From the NCBI GenBank assembly GCA_017311315.1, contig CM029671.1:17978565-18042564 (forward strand): a DNA stretch of 64,000 nucleotides. Direction: 5' to 3'. Of this stretch, positions 21,804-33,544 are shown piece by piece; within the stretch, counting starts at the first letter, position 1; every line of letters begins with the position of its first letter. The notes beneath the pieces are model-generated. The model searched no databases. It saw only the letters and a list, made by a program, of their open reading frames with translations, and was not told where the DNA came from. The stretch comes from Dendrocalamus latiflorus. Lineage: Eukaryota; Streptophyta; Magnoliopsida; Poales; Poaceae. The translations under genes were made by a program, and so were the position numbers.

Positions 21804-22660
21804 TAGAAAATAATAAGCATGCACACTTCACTTGGCAATGCTGATGTCCCCTACATTGATCTCACTTGTCGGTTTTTTTTGCAGATATGCTGTTCTTTCA
21901 ATTGAATTGAAGGATGAACAAGGCCAGGCACAAATTCTTTCTGCTGCCCTTGAAGCGAGTTTCCCTCCCTGACCTCTGTAGCCATTGCACTCTTCACAGT
22001 CCTCCCATGTTTACATTTCTTATTTGGATCCACAGACACCGATTGCTGTAGATGATACCGAAGATGTTGATTCAAAATACAGGGCCCTTTTGCAACTGAT
22101 TCTCTTGTATCCTTCTCAACATTTCATTACCCAAAATTTAATATTAATTTTTTTAAAGAAGTGCTTCTATACTTTTCTCAACAGTGGTTTGCATAATTTT
22201 AAAGCACGATGAATGGTGGATTGATGTTTCTTATCTCTTCATCTGTTTTGAAATTAGTATTACTCTTATTAGAGAGAAAAATAGAGAAACATTTCTCATA
22301 TTTTTATTATTGCGGATTTCTCAAGAGCTCGCATTGTTGCTTCTAAATATATCATATCTTTGCATTCGTTGCCCCTAACCTAGCTTAACCCCAGATGTTG
22401 AATGGCCTTGTGAAGTCCATTGCTCTTGACATTGGTGTGAAGAGCGTTGCAACCAGCGCAAAAGCTTCAGAGTCGAAGATCGCTGAGGTCGGAGACGATA
22501 TCGGAGATGCTAGCAAGACGAGAAGAGGGTTGCAGGCAGTCAGAATAATAGTTCCTCCCTCGCTGGAGGTGCCATTGTTGTGGATGATGCTTCTCAGTCG
22601 CCATGGAGCTGGGCTTCGCGCGGTGAGGCATGCAGTTTGGTGGTAGCCCCTGCACCTGGT

Positions 22661-23022
22661 GGCACCGGTACTCGGCAGCTATTCTATTCATAGCTTGCCG
22701 AAGTGTAGAGCTTGCACCTTGTGATCAACAGGCAAGCGTACGGTGGGCGCTTAGCTTTTGTGAGTCGAACAATTAGGTCTCGGCTTGATCAAAATGTTTA
22801 TTTATGCGCCTGTGTACGCGGACAGTGAACGACTGAATACGCTTGTTTTGACAACGCGGTATCGAAGTTGCTAGGGTAATATCATTCCTCGACTTTTGGA
22901 CTGATTTGCGAAGCTGATTGCAAAGTATGTGATTTAGAACAAAAAAAACTAATGCAAACTATGTACTTCATGGCATGGTTGAAAGAATGTAGAAAGAAAA
23001 AGCAAAAAGAAAAAGAAAGTAT
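22661..23022. other. Intergenic, no gene seen
   Basis: Spacer between the PLAA pseudogene and the tRNA gene, A-rich near its right end. The run of A on the + strand at 22994-23018 is a T-run on the minus strand just past the tRNA 3' end and would serve as the RNA polymerase III terminator. Confidence 0.5.
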
Positions 23023-23095
23023 TCCATTGCCGGGATTTGAACCCGGGTCGCCTGGGTGAAAGCCAGGTATCCTAACCGGACTAGACGACAATGGA
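23023..23095 (-). tRNA. tRNA-Glu (anticodon TTC)
   Basis: The minus strand folds into a standard 73-base cloverleaf. Acceptor stem TCCATTG/CAATGGA pairs over 7 bp, the anticodon stem is CCTGG/CCAGG around loop CTTTCAC (anticodon TTC), and the T arm is CCGGG-TTCAAAT-CCCGG. The D arm GTCT/GGAT has two G-U-type wobbles. No intron. The A box (beginning about GTCTAGTCCGG) and the B box GGTTCAAATCC are present. A T-rich stretch follows the 3' end. It supplies glutamate-accepting tRNA for translation. Confidence 0.95.
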
Positions 23096-23149
23096 TTTGT
23101 GTTATCTGTGGTAGCTGATTAATTATTTCATGCACTTGTAGTTAGACGG

Positions 23150-23492
23150 GAACAGCTCAGGGCCCTAGCCCCGTGCTGGGGTGCCAGCTCCCCTAAAATT
23201 CAAAAAAATTCCGAAAAATTCAAACAAATATTTTTAAAATCCAAAAAATTGTAAAAAATATTTTTAAGTACTTAAAAAATACTTTTTAATAAAAGTAAAA
23301 AACAAAAAATTTTAAGTACTTAAAAATACTTTTTAATAAAAATAAAAAAACAAAAAATTTTAAGTACTTAAAAATACTTTTTACAATTTTTCAAATTTTT
23401 AAGTATTTTTAAAATTTTCTTAAATTTTAGAGGACACGTGTCAGGAAGCTGGCACCCTGCTCGGCGCTAAGTGCGGGGCCTGCACCTGAGTG
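23150..23492. repeat. MITE-like inverted-repeat element with AT-rich tandem core
   Basis: The GC-rich ends are imperfect inverted repeats: GGTGCCAGCTCCCCTAAAAT on the left against the complement of AGAGGACACGTGTCAGGAAGCTGGCACC on the right. The centre (23261-23385) holds about 2.5 copies of a roughly 50-base AT-rich unit that begins TTTAAGTACTTAAAAATAC. It is non-coding. The edges and target duplication are unclear. Confidence 0.65.
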
Positions 23493-24281
23493 GTTCCCTA
23501 GTTAGACAGAGGCTAGTCTACCAAGTAACCAAAGCTTTCAGGCTTGTGACTTCTGAGGCACCTGCCAGATGTCAATCTTTTACTATTGACCGCTGTCATT
23601 TCTTTTACCAACCATATGGGGCCCTGACGTTCGCTGCACGTATTAATTTTTGGTGAGTCTGCAAATCAACTTTTAGTCCTGTACGTCTCGCTAAATCAAC
23701 AGGCAACGACAATGGCCTCCATGTGGGTCAGTGATAGCCCTCTTGGTCCAAAAATAAAAGTTTGCATTGCATCACTAATATCCTAAGCAACGAAAAGTTA
23801 TTTGGTACCATCAGTGGCGAATCCAAAATAAAAAATAAGAGTGGGTTGAAAAATTCTACATTCTTATCCTAAATCGTAAGTTTTTATAGAATTATTGGTT
23901 CTACACCTCGAATGATTAAACTACCTTATAAGAAACATAGTTTTGTATTCTTGTGCAATGAAATTCATAACTTCATACATGAATAAAAGCAAAGTAAAAA
24001 GAGAGATACAACGGAGGTACCTTGCTAATAGCAAGTGAATCCCAAAAACATGTAAATATGATTCCGGTATATAACAATCTATACATCAAAATAAAAAAAT
24101 TAGTAATACAATAGCAATTAGCAAAATGTACTTAATTACTTAAAGGATCATGAACATTTCAAATAAAAGAATCATACCGCTAGCTTGAATCATGATTTTC
24201 ACGAGGCAAATTCATTCTGCGGTTTTTCATACCTTGGAAGGATTTTATGATTGCATCATCGTCAATGGATGTAAATATGTC
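23493..24281. other. Intergenic; hAT-type end near 23814
   Basis: CAGTGGCGAATCC at about 23814 resembles the CAGTGGCGGA terminus of plant hAT elements and may be the 3' end of the element carrying the gene fragment at 24282-24581. The opposite terminus was not found. No other gene. Confidence 0.4.
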
Positions 24282-24581
24282 TTACTCGGTGTAGCACACC
24301 ATCAAATCATTCAACCAATCATCCGACACTTTGCCATCCAATGTCTTTGGAAAGACATGCCCAATTACTCGAGTTGGACCATTCATCAAATATGTCCTTC
24401 TCACTTCATCTCTAATTTCATTGGCAAAATCTTCTATTGGTTTGCGATGCGCCGGATCGGCAATAATTTCATCCGGATTAAATTCTAGTCGAGGCTTCTT
24501 TGGTAGAGTTGCGCTCTCATCAGTTGGGGGAGTACTAATTGAATTGCTTGTAAAATAATTACGCAAAGTTCGTTTCTCCAT
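24282..24581 (-). pseudogene. ZMYM1/TTF-type hAT-derived protein, N-terminal fragment
   Basis: An ATG-initiated 99-residue frame reads MEKRTLRNYFTSNS, a basic PKKPRLEFN nuclear-signal-like block, then DPAHRKPIEDF, EIRDEVRRTYLMNGPTRVI and HVFPKTLDGK. The series R-x-Y-L-x-x-GP...HVFP is typical of the region just before the TTF zinc finger in plant ZMYM1-like proteins, which derive from hAT transposases. The frame stops where the zinc finger (xxWLEYS...CCYLF) should begin. No dimerisation domain is nearby. It is a truncated copy. Confidence 0.65.
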
Positions 24582-24591
24582 TATTGCAAAA

Positions 24592-24750
24592 CTACAAATT
24601 AATTGCTAATTGAGTATATACAACAGTATAACAATATAACAAATTAATTGCTAATCAAATAAGCTCGACAGTATAACAAATTAATTGCTAAATGCTAATC
24701 AAATAAGCTCGGCAGTATAACAAATTAATTGCTAATTGAGATAATGAGCT
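24592..24750. repeat. Four imperfect tandem copies, about 40-bp unit
   Basis: Units start ACAAATTAATTGCTAA and continue, in the middle copies, with TCAAATAAGCTCGRCAGTATA. The first and last copies share TTGAG instead. The array lies directly upstream (minus sense) of the ZMYM-type fragment's ATG. Confidence 0.85.
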
Positions 24751-24759
24751 TGAGTTGTA

Positions 24760-25548
24760 TACTTACAAAATACAAATCTCTTCAATTCGGCCGTACGGTA
24801 CCAAGCGGCAAGCAGCACTGCAGCAGTCTGTACTCCAATACCAAGCGCCAAGCGGCAAGCGTCCAAGGGCCAAGCCTCCAAGCTAAAATGCCAAATAACA
24901 GCAGCCAGCAGGCAGCACCGGTTGCGGTCCAAGCCTCCAAGGGCCAAGGCTCCAAATCCTCCAAGCCAAATCACACTCACAGAGACAGAGTCAGTACTTC
25001 ACGGCTTCACGCGACCGACGACGGCAACGAAAACACGCAAGAAGCAATCCTTCGCCCCTCTGCCGCCCTGCGCCGCCGGCCGCCACGTCCCGCCTCCCGC
25101 CTCACCCGGCAGCCCCCCTCCGGATCCAGTGACCGGCGTCGGCACGCGGCACTGGTGGGGCGGTGAGCAGTTGATTGGGATTTGGGGATTTAGGGATTTT
25201 GGGGAACCGGGAACGGGATGGATTTTGGTCTTTTGGATTTGGGCGAAATTGGGAGCACGAAGCTGAACAGGGCACCATGTACTGGATGTGTGGGCCGGTG
25301 GGCCTGTATGGCGGTTCAGCCTTGTTTCTTCTCCCCTGGCTGTGCTTCTCCTCAGACAGTTCTTTCGTCGGCGTCGTCGGCAGTGACTGCTGGTCCGCTG
25401 GTCGCCGGAGGAGGGCCGGGGGGGTTCGGCAAACCATTGGAGGGTAGGCTTCAGCCTGATGAAGCCTACCCCATGGATTCACCCCTGGGTACCATTTCAT
25501 CAACCAACTTTTCCAAAAGGAAAAAGAGGATAACAGGGGCCGGATATG
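24760..25548. other. GC-rich non-coding block
   Basis: Both strands are open because of composition. The left part is built from repeated GGCCAAG, AAGCGGCAAGC and CTCCAAG words. It probably represents the promoter and leader region of the ZMYM-type element on the minus strand. I see no supportable gene. Confidence 0.4.
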
Positions 25549-25556
25549 AACTTTTA

Positions 25557-25968
25557 GAAAAAATTTCGCTAGTGCCACTGAAAAAGTGTGTAATCTAAAT
25601 TATATCATCGCAAATTGTGTAATTTTGTTTTTACCACTGAAATTTTTGCCTTGATTTTGTTTTTGCCACTTCCGTCAGTCAACGCCCTTTGATTGGTAAC
25701 GTCTGCTTGTTTCATAGCTGAGTGGACCGAAATACCCTTGTCCAATACATAAACTCACCACCACTAGTGAAATTTGTTTGGCCTGGGGTATTTCGGTTCA
25801 CTCAGCTGTGAAACAAGCGGATGCTACCGGTCGAAGGACATTGACTGACGGAGGTGGCAAAAATAAAATAGAGGCAAAAATTTCAGTGGCAAAAACGGAA
25901 TAACAAGATTTTCGGTGGCATAACCCAGATTGCAAACTTTTTTAGTGGCGCCAACAAAAATTTTCTCC
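25557..25968. mobile_element. Long-hairpin MITE with 8-bp target duplication
   Basis: The two halves are imperfect inverted repeats over most of the 412 bases: CTAGTGCCACTGAAAAAGT on the left matches the complement of ACTTTTTTAGTGGCGCC on the right, and CGAAATACCC matches the complement of GGGTATTTCG nearer the centre. AACTTTTA flanks it on both sides (25549-25556, 25969-25976). An 8-base duplication suits hAT-type transposition. Confidence 0.85.
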
Positions 25969-25976
25969 AACTTTTA

Positions 25977-27683
25977 CATCTCCTAGTCGGGCTCGAAAGT
26001 TTGTTCAGGTTGACAAAAAGGTGAAAAAAAGAACCAACTCTTCTGGTCGAACTGTCAAAAGCCAAAGATTCTCATTCTCAGATCCCTGGTCGTATAAATA
26101 TGATCAAAAGCAATCTCAAGACTTAGATTAAAAGCAAGAAAAACTAAGACTAAGCATGTCTTGTGCTTTAGTTCTTCGGCTTCTTTAGACTAGTGCTTTA
26201 CCCGATATACTTGTACTCTAAAGCGTAGTAGGTATTGACCGCGACGATATGCTCATTTTGAACTGAGGTATATACTACGCATAACTATGCATGCTTAGGT
26301 ACAAGCATGTTGGCTGGATCAAATCAAAATAACAAGCTGCATTTTCCTAATCTGCAATCGTATACACGTCCTAGATTCTAGTTCCAAAAAACCGTGCATT
26401 GTACTCATCTCACCCCAATGCCTCAATTTTAGCAAAAATGTTGACCTAGGAGATAACTGATTCAAGTTTCAAATCGAAGAACTCTTACCTTTCAAAAAGA
26501 GTGCTCGTTCCAATCATAGAAGCTGACCAAAGGGCCAAAAGACAAAAACAAAACATGATCTTGGAATCGAACGACATGTTTGTATCATTTGAGATTTCAA
26601 GCGTACGAGTCCAGAAGACGGCAAACGAGTACATACAAATGCATGAACATGTGGATTATTTGGTGTCCCTCTCGGTTTCCTGTTGTTGATGTTTGGTAGT
26701 TGCCACTGGGTTATGGTTGCCCACAGCTTCCAAAGACAACCTTGAAAATCTACTCTCGAGTCTCAGGGCCTCGATGATGCAAGTTTCTTTTCCCGTTCTA
26801 CTTTCCGCAAAGAAAAAAGTACTTCTCAGAAAAAACAACAGCACAACTTGAGGAGAAAAAAAACTAAAAGACTTGTTTGGAATGCATGAATTTTATAAGA
26901 ATCAATTTATTTTTCATAAAGACAGAAAAATTTTCCCGTGTTTTATATTGGACCTAACTCTACTTGTTTAACTCATATTCTCTGAAGAAAACAACTTATG
27001 TCTTATTTTGATCGCAAAAATTCCATAAGAATTTTACAGAAAAAAATGTAGTTATAGGTGTAAATTTAAACAAGGTATACCAAGGTGTCAAAACAGTCTA
27101 TCCATGCTACCGTAGGGTTTTTTGTTAATTAATAGTAAAATGATCCAGAGCCAACCACCGGCAGATTCGAGCAACCCTGCACACTGACCACAGTAACACC
27201 ACCCGGCTCAGGTAGAAATCTCAGACCGACTTATGGGCCCCACACTGCAGCAGTCTCACTCTGCAGGATAAGAGTAAAAAGGGGGGCTGGAACGCCAGGT
27301 AAAACGGCTTGGTTTTTTTTTTTTGGTTTGTGCCCCAAATTTAACTTACTAATTTTCTGGCAACACCTCAATAATTGGTCAGTTGCTAAATTTTGATATG
27401 CCCATAGATCATTGATCTTTGGTTACATCCTATATATTTTCTTGTCAATTATTGGGCAATCAAAACCTAAAATTTTGAGTACCAAATTTTGTAGGACAAA
27501 AGATGGTAACAGAAGAGGGTGAATGTTGTTTTTAATTTTTTTTCCAAGTATTCACCATCCTTCACTCCAATAACTATAAAGTTATGAAGGTTAGGATGAG
27601 AAACTACCACAAGATGAGCAAGAAAAGCTGCTGAAATTTTGAAGAAAAATCAACGAAATTGATAGTGCCGATGTTATAACTGT
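25977..27683. other. Intergenic, no gene seen
   Basis: AT-rich DNA; short open frames lack domains. TTGTTTGGAATGCATGAATTTTATAAGAAT-like text near 26875 (compare TTCTGTAAAATTCTTATGGAATTT on the complement near 27040) suggests a degraded MITE, but its ends are not clear. Confidence 0.4.
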
Positions 27684-27800
27684 AGTACTACCGATTTTCA
27701 GAAGTATATTTGTTTGCACTGTGGTACTTTCGATTTTTGGAAGTATCTCCGTTTGCACTACGGTACTTTTGATTTTCTAAAGTATCTCTGTTTGTGTACT
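27684..27800. repeat. Three tandem copies of a 39-bp unit
   Basis: Units of the form GGTACTTTCGATTTTTGGAA followed by GTATCTCCGTTTGCACTAC start at 27684, 27723 and 27762. Related GGTACT words recur at 29300-29350. The block behaves like the non-coding part of an LTR element that also contains repeat copy B. Confidence 0.85.
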
Positions 27801-28649
27801 ACCTTTCCTAATTTCAGTACAAGTTCAAAACCAAGAATCGATGGAACTTTTGATCGATAAATTCAAATGATATGAAATTTTGCAGGAAACTTCTCTAGGG
27901 TATTGTGAACTTATTCCAATAAATGATCATGACAATCATGACCAAAGTTGAGAGCTTTTTCAGTTTGTTGGAAGATTGCACCAATACTGAGCTAAAACCA
28001 AAATCGGTGAATACAACTTGCTCGTGGGATGATGATGACCAAGAAGGGTCTAGATATGTTTCCACACGTTACAACAAGTTAGATCACTACGTAAATCAAG
28101 CCAAAAACCATCGGATCAAGAGATGGACCAAAGAGGCCAAAGTCAAGCAAAACCGGGTTTTCTTGTGAATCTTGTATCAAAGTGTCTTGGTGGGTGGAGA
28201 TATATTTTCAAGGATTATCTCTATCTCTTACACATCCTTGGCACAACAAGATCATAAGAAGAAAAAAAAAGAGATCAAAACCAACCAAAAAATAAGCACG
28301 TTAATCAAAAACAAGATAGATATAAGAGTTACATAACGATTGATGTATTGCTTACTTAAGAAGATATGTTTTACGGCCACTCCATTGGAGGACAAAGAAC
28401 ACACAAGGCACTCACTCTCAAAACCTAACCCTAGAAATGAGAGCACATGAGATGGGTTGTATGGTTAACCTCACATGTCTCTATCCTAATCCTCTTTTAT
28501 AGGTGGGCAACCAGCCACCTATTCACCTTAGTGGATACTATCCACTATTACAATGGAGAAAACTCGTTAACCCCACACGCACGGGTTTTAATCACACAAA
28601 TTCACTTATGCACACTTTTTCAAATTGCATAAGTGTGCATTCGCTAAAT
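27801..28649. other. Repeat-derived non-coding DNA
   Basis: Lies between the 39-bp tandem array and dispersed repeat copy B and probably belongs to the same old retroelement. An 81-codon frame at 27923-28168 has no recognisable domain. Confidence 0.4.
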
Positions 28650-29135
28650 CCTTAGCCTTGATTCGCCTTGATCAAACCAGCTCCACCTTGACCTAAACCG
28701 CTCTCTAACGTATCGCTCATGTACCGCGGGTTTGATCCAAGATGGTTTCTGGTATTTTTGTTAAACTACCAAAATATCATTCCTTGACCTAATCATCACC
28801 AACCACTGCAAGCAATCGCTATGCTTACCACGAGTAGGTGCACCACTAGCTTGTCACGCGTTGCTAAGCCTCTTCCGTCCCAGTTTCCCCGAACCACGGC
28901 TCACTTGGCCCACGCAAGCCACATGGCATCATCCTACCGTTCGAATTCGTCTTCAATATTTCCAGTCTTTCTCGTGCTATGCTTGAGTTCATAGTCTCAC
29001 CCGATATTCTTGATCGTTCTGAGCCTCAACTCCTCCATGAGTCTAGCCCCGATCATCGCCGTTGACCACAGTTGACTCCAAACGACCCTACACATCCAAA
29101 GACAAAGAAATCATTTCCAGACATAAGTTCTTCAT
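28650..29135 (+). repeat. Dispersed repeat, copy B
   Basis: Counterpart of 4560-5045 in the same orientation with the same order of conserved words. The copies differ at many positions, so they are old. The unit is probably LTR-retroelement derived. Confidence 0.7.
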
Positions 29136-30956
29136 AACTTAAACCAAGACATACATCATGTAATCTTAATCCAATGACACAGGTCATCTCAACTCAAGCT
29201 ACAACGCCCAAATCGATACTTCTGCACCTAGCAAACCTGAACTGGATCTCTTTGGAAAAACGTAACGTGACTCAGAGCGGAACTACCGCGGTCATAACGT
29301 CGGTACTACTGCTCAACGGTACTTCTACATAAACACCTACGGTACTTCCGAATTTCTTGACACTTCTAGAAAACAGTCCAAATCAAATACAATCTTTGCG
29401 AAATCGTTTGATCATTTCACAAAACCTCCAATAGTTCATCGTAACAGTATTCTAGACTTTCTCACATAATCCTTCAAATTTTGATGACACACCGTTGGTA
29501 AACCTTTCTCAGGGCAGGATGAGGCAGAGACGGAGATACAAGAATCTTACTTAGGTCAGGACAAATACCGTAAGACAGCAGATGAGACTTGAGATTAGTG
29601 TGTGGCATCGACAGTGGCTTGGTGTGAGCTGCGCGAGCGCGAGGCATCTGTATCAGAAGAGGAAAACGGCCAAAGCGACACTTCAGTAATGCCGTTACAG
29701 CTACAGTGGGAGTGGAGCCGCTAGATTCCCGAACTCAGCTGTGCTCTGGCACGCAACAGGGACGAGCAGTACACGCAAGTTATAACGGGATAAAAAGTAA
29801 ACTCTCATTGCGAGGGAGCAAAGAAACAAGCAGAAGAGGTGAGGTGAAAGCACAAAGAAATTAAGCTTAAAAAAGGAAAAGATTTTGAGTGAGATGAGAG
29901 GAGGAGGGCGTCATGCCATGCTATGATGGCTAGTCTGGTGTGCTAGAGGGCTAAAGTTAGGACACTACTTATTGGTCAAGGGTAAAAGGAGCTAGCTAAC
30001 TTAGCTGCCTGCCTTTGTGGTGCCCTTTGCTCTGCCTTTTCTTGTTTCTCTCCTTTGCCAACTCCGGGGAGAGGAGAGGAATGGTGTGGCAGGAGCTCAG
30101 CTCAACTGTGCTGTCAGTGAGGTATCCATTCCCTGTTGGATCTTACTGCTTGTTATTTTTGCTCTGTGTAATGTTTCGCTATCTCTTGAGCTGGTGGGTC
30201 TGTGGGAGTCGGAGGATTCTAGAGTGATTTTGGTTCAATTTGGTCTCAGTTTGATGAAAGGATGGAACTTTGTATGTGATGGGAACTGAATAGTGAGGGA
30301 GAGTACGTGTGTCAGTGTGTGTTCTTGGTTCATGTCCGCCCCCCCCCCCCCCCCCCCGAGTTTTTGTGGTTTTAGAAATTTTGGTGGTTTTCATGGTGCT
30401 TTGTTCAAAATTTGTGGCTTGCTAGGGTATGGTGAGCTCATTTCTTCAATTTACTGATAGGTTGGAGATTATTATAATTGAGTGCTAGGAAAGTTGGAAA
30501 TTGGTTCTTGTTCGATTATGGTTCCAAGTAAGGAATTTTATTCTGAATATTCAGATGAGTCTGCACTCGATTTTAGGAATGAGATGAGGTTTAATGTTCA
30601 AGCTCTATTTCATGGGAAGGAGACGGGAATTAGATAAAATTATCCATATTTTGTTAGGAACAGTAATCACAGGGAAAGAAAGGAACAAAAAAAAAACTGT
30701 AATGCATCATGCTTTGTGGTTTTCTTACTGAGAATTCCATTAGCTACATGTCCCAATTCAGTGGATTTGCCAATTGCCAATTTGAACTCATGGATTCAAT
30801 TCTTGTATGCCTCTTGTTCAGGTGTGTGCATGAGTGACATAATTAAACCTCAGAAATAGTTGTTCACAAGAACGATAAAAGAAGACGGCATACTTATGCT
30901 CAAAAACCATTTGAATCAGACTTCTCTGAAGATACAGGCTTATTCTTAAGATAAAT
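29136..30956 (+). other. Upstream and 5' leader region of the BTB gene
   Basis: The left part is repeat-like. From about 29880 the sequence becomes purine/GC-richer and looks like a leader. A plausible leader intron runs from a GTGAG/GTATCC donor at about 30120 to a TTGTTCAG acceptor at 30821, placing about 135 leader bases before the ATG at 30957. A run of 19 C lies at 30339-30357 within that putative intron. The intron call is an inference from splice motifs. Confidence 0.45.
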
Positions 30957-33544
30957 ATGGCAGAATTCAAGGTAGGAAGGCTTGATGGTCAACCGGCAAA
31001 GATCAGAAATGTCCCCATTGCTGTCACCCCGGAAGGATTCTGGTGCTGCCCATCGCAAGCTGTGCTCCAGAAGACTATGAAGAACCAAAACCAGCAGGCT
31101 AGAACTAAAGGGGGAGCATCCCCTCCTTTGTCAAAGGCTTCCTCGGTTCAGAGGACGCCAACCATTTCTTCAGAGAAAAGAACACAATATACTCCGACTA
31201 GGTCTAGAACCAATTCAGATGAGCAGACATGTCCTCCAGCAGATGATGCTGCCCCTGATCCACCAAAGGTGGCACCAGCACCCGAGAAGCGACTGAAGCA
31301 ACATAAGATATCGGTTGGATTTGGTCAGCTTCAGATGAGTGATTTGAAGGTTGTGCTGTATGGCAGGGAAGGGGTTGCTGTCAAGATGATTGTTCACAAG
31401 AACATCCTTGCTGAAAATAGTACATTCTTTGCTGATAAGCTCTCAAGGCAGTCTCCAGTGTCATGCATTGAGGTACCAGATTGTGAGGATGTGGAGATTT
31501 TCGTTGAGACTGTTGGGTTGATGTACTGCAAGGATGTCAAGCAGAGGCTGATCAAGCAAAATGTTCCGCGAATTCTCCAAATCTTAAAGGTTTCTCCTTG
31601 GATAGTTCCTTGATTTTTCCCATTCTTATAGTTGAATGTTGATATGATACACAAATTGGTTGTATATTATTTCAATTGAAATATGCACAAATGTTAAAGC
31701 ATCTATGGCTAGATCAAAACAAGCGCTAATTTATACTGGTATATTATCAACCACTCATCCAACTAGAGCCCTTTTAAAATGCATGCTAATTTATATTTGG
31801 GATTGTATGGATTATATAGAAAAAATACCTGACTTCCCAAAACAAATCTGGCATCACCTTTCTTTAATAAGTTACCATTAGGCAATGTTTCTCTTGTCTC
31901 CGAGACCTTAGTTTGATATTAAGTTAGCTTAGTCTGTTGCATGTCTACATGGTCAATATACATTTTTTGGGGAACCAATTGGTATGTTTCACATTTTCAT
32001 ACAAACTATCTGGGTGCATCAGATAAAAATGTACTATATTTGTTATAGTATTTTAGGGATGCTGTATTCTTAGGTATTTGGTATGATTCCAAACTGCAAA
32101 AGTAGCATGCCTTGTGCCTGTTAGAGATATATGTATAGTACTAATGCACACATCTTTATACTCAAACTCTTATTGTTGCAAAACTGTGGCTTATTATTAG
32201 GGGTAGCTGATTCTATCTCGATTTCCATTTCGTGCTGTTGAATTGAAGTTATTTTATCTACTGGAGTGATAATACTATGAGTCTATGACGCCATCCCATA
32301 ATCAACAGAATCTGACAAAGACTGAATAACCTACAACTTATTGATATATCATGTAACAGAGTGGTCAGTTAATAGTTGGACAGTCTCAACTTAGGTAGGC
32401 TGCCATTCATGTGCCTTTTCGAACACATAGCAGGAAAACAGGTCCACAATCTGCGCCTTTTGACTGTTTCAACCTTGCCTATCTCTTACTATTGGTTCTT
32501 TAGGACCAATTAACTGGATTTTGCAAAGAAAATATGTCTTCTTTCTCTAGCTGTTCTGTTGTTATGCAGTGTGTGAGTTACGCATTTCTTTCTGTACAGG
32601 TTGCAGAATCACTAGGTTTCCGAGCGTGTGTCATATCATGCTTAGATTACTTGGAAGCTGTCCCTTGGGTTGGTGACGAGGAAGAAAATGTCGTATCATC
32701 CATACGACAACTACACTGCGAGAATTATGGAGTTAGCTCCTTACTGAAAAGAGTGACCTCTGAGCTAGCAAATCCACCAAACGACACGCTTGCACATATC
32801 ATTGAGTTAGTTCTGAAAAGCAGCGAGGATAGAGGACGGCGTGAGATGAAATATTTGGTCTTGAAGCTTTTCAAGGAGAATAACATCTGGATCAATGGTT
32901 CAGCAGACTCATGTATCGTTACATTGTACAGTTCTTTCCAGAATTGCCTGCAATCTTTACTGACCTTGTTTCGCCAAGCTTCTGATCCAGAGTTTGCTGA
33001 GCAATCTTCAGACAATAAAGAACCTATCTTTCGACAGATCACTCTACAGGCTGATAATGTCCTCTGGTTAGCTGAGATTCTAACCGACAGGAATGCTGCT
33101 GATGAACTTGCAGTTATATGGGCCAGCCAGGGAGACCTGGCCAGACTGCACTGCAGGGTGCCAGTCATGTACCGCCACCTTGTCAGCTGCGTTACCGCAA
33201 GGCTCTTCGTCGCGATTGGGAAAGGTGAGGCGCTACCATCAAAGGAGACGAAGCAGCTCCTCTTGGATGTCTGGCTGCAGCCTCTCATGGAGGACTACAA
33301 CTGGTTGCAGCATGGCTGCAGGTCGTTCGACCGGAAGGTTGTCGAGGAAGGGATCGGGCAGACAATTCTGACGCTGCCGTTGGAGGACCAGCAGACGATA
33401 CTGCTCACCTGGATGGGCAGATTCTTGAAGGTCGGAGACAGCTGCCCAAATCTTCAGAGGGCGTTCGAGGTGTGGTGGAGGAGGACCTTCGTCAGGCCTT
33501 ACACCGAGCAGCAAGCGAGTTCGTCGCAGTCTGGACGGAGCTGA
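30957..33544 (+). CDS. BTB/POZ domain protein, At3g50780-like (two exons)
   Basis: Exons 30957-31589 and 32600-33544 join in phase 0 (QILK/VAESLGF) across a 1010-base GT-AG intron to give 525 residues. The N-terminal motif KIRNVPIAVTPEGFWCCPS is characteristic of this plant subfamily. A Ser/Thr/Pro-rich linker (about 45-115) follows, then a BTB/POZ fold (about 128-235: DLKVVLYGREGVAVKMIVHK...AENSTFFADKL...FVETVGLMY) and a long helical C-terminal region with W-rich ends (WIFLxx-type motifs such as LLTWMGRFLK and FEVWWRRTF). BTB proteins commonly act as CUL3 E3 ligase adaptors. This subfamily has no NPH3 motif, and its substrate is unknown to me. The ATG follows an in-frame stop-rich leader. 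Codon use and splice sites indicate an intact gene. Confidence 0.9.

Larger units (their letters stand above)
18526..22660 (+). pseudogene. PLAA/DOA1/UFD3 homologue, decayed
   Basis: PLAA (DOA1/UFD3) is a cytosolic and nuclear ubiquitin-binding cofactor of the CDC48/p97 segregase, with WD40, PFU and PUL domains. Surviving exons here are 18526-18857 (VRGICICG..., with WD repeats TLVGHSSFVG and LVLLWDL), 20043-20143 (TLRRWSGNAVEVWEAHK...KLPSGELFTG), 21885 to about 21957 (YAVLSIELKDEQGQAQILSAALE), about 22036-22110 (VDSKYRALLQLI) and from 22395 (LVKSIALDIGVKSVA...SKIAEVG), the last three from the PUL domain. Splice borders are still good. Exon 1, the other WD repeats and the whole PFU domain are missing, and TAA at 18844-18846 interrupts the frame where family members have serine. 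Three MITEs and other transposon debris fill the introns. It cannot make a full protein; a functional copy should exist elsewhere. Confidence 0.85.

Noticed and set aside
24729..25598. Several long open frames on both strands
   Set aside because: They lie in GC-rich, word-repetitive DNA and overlap each other; compositions are those of non-coding leader or promoter sequence.
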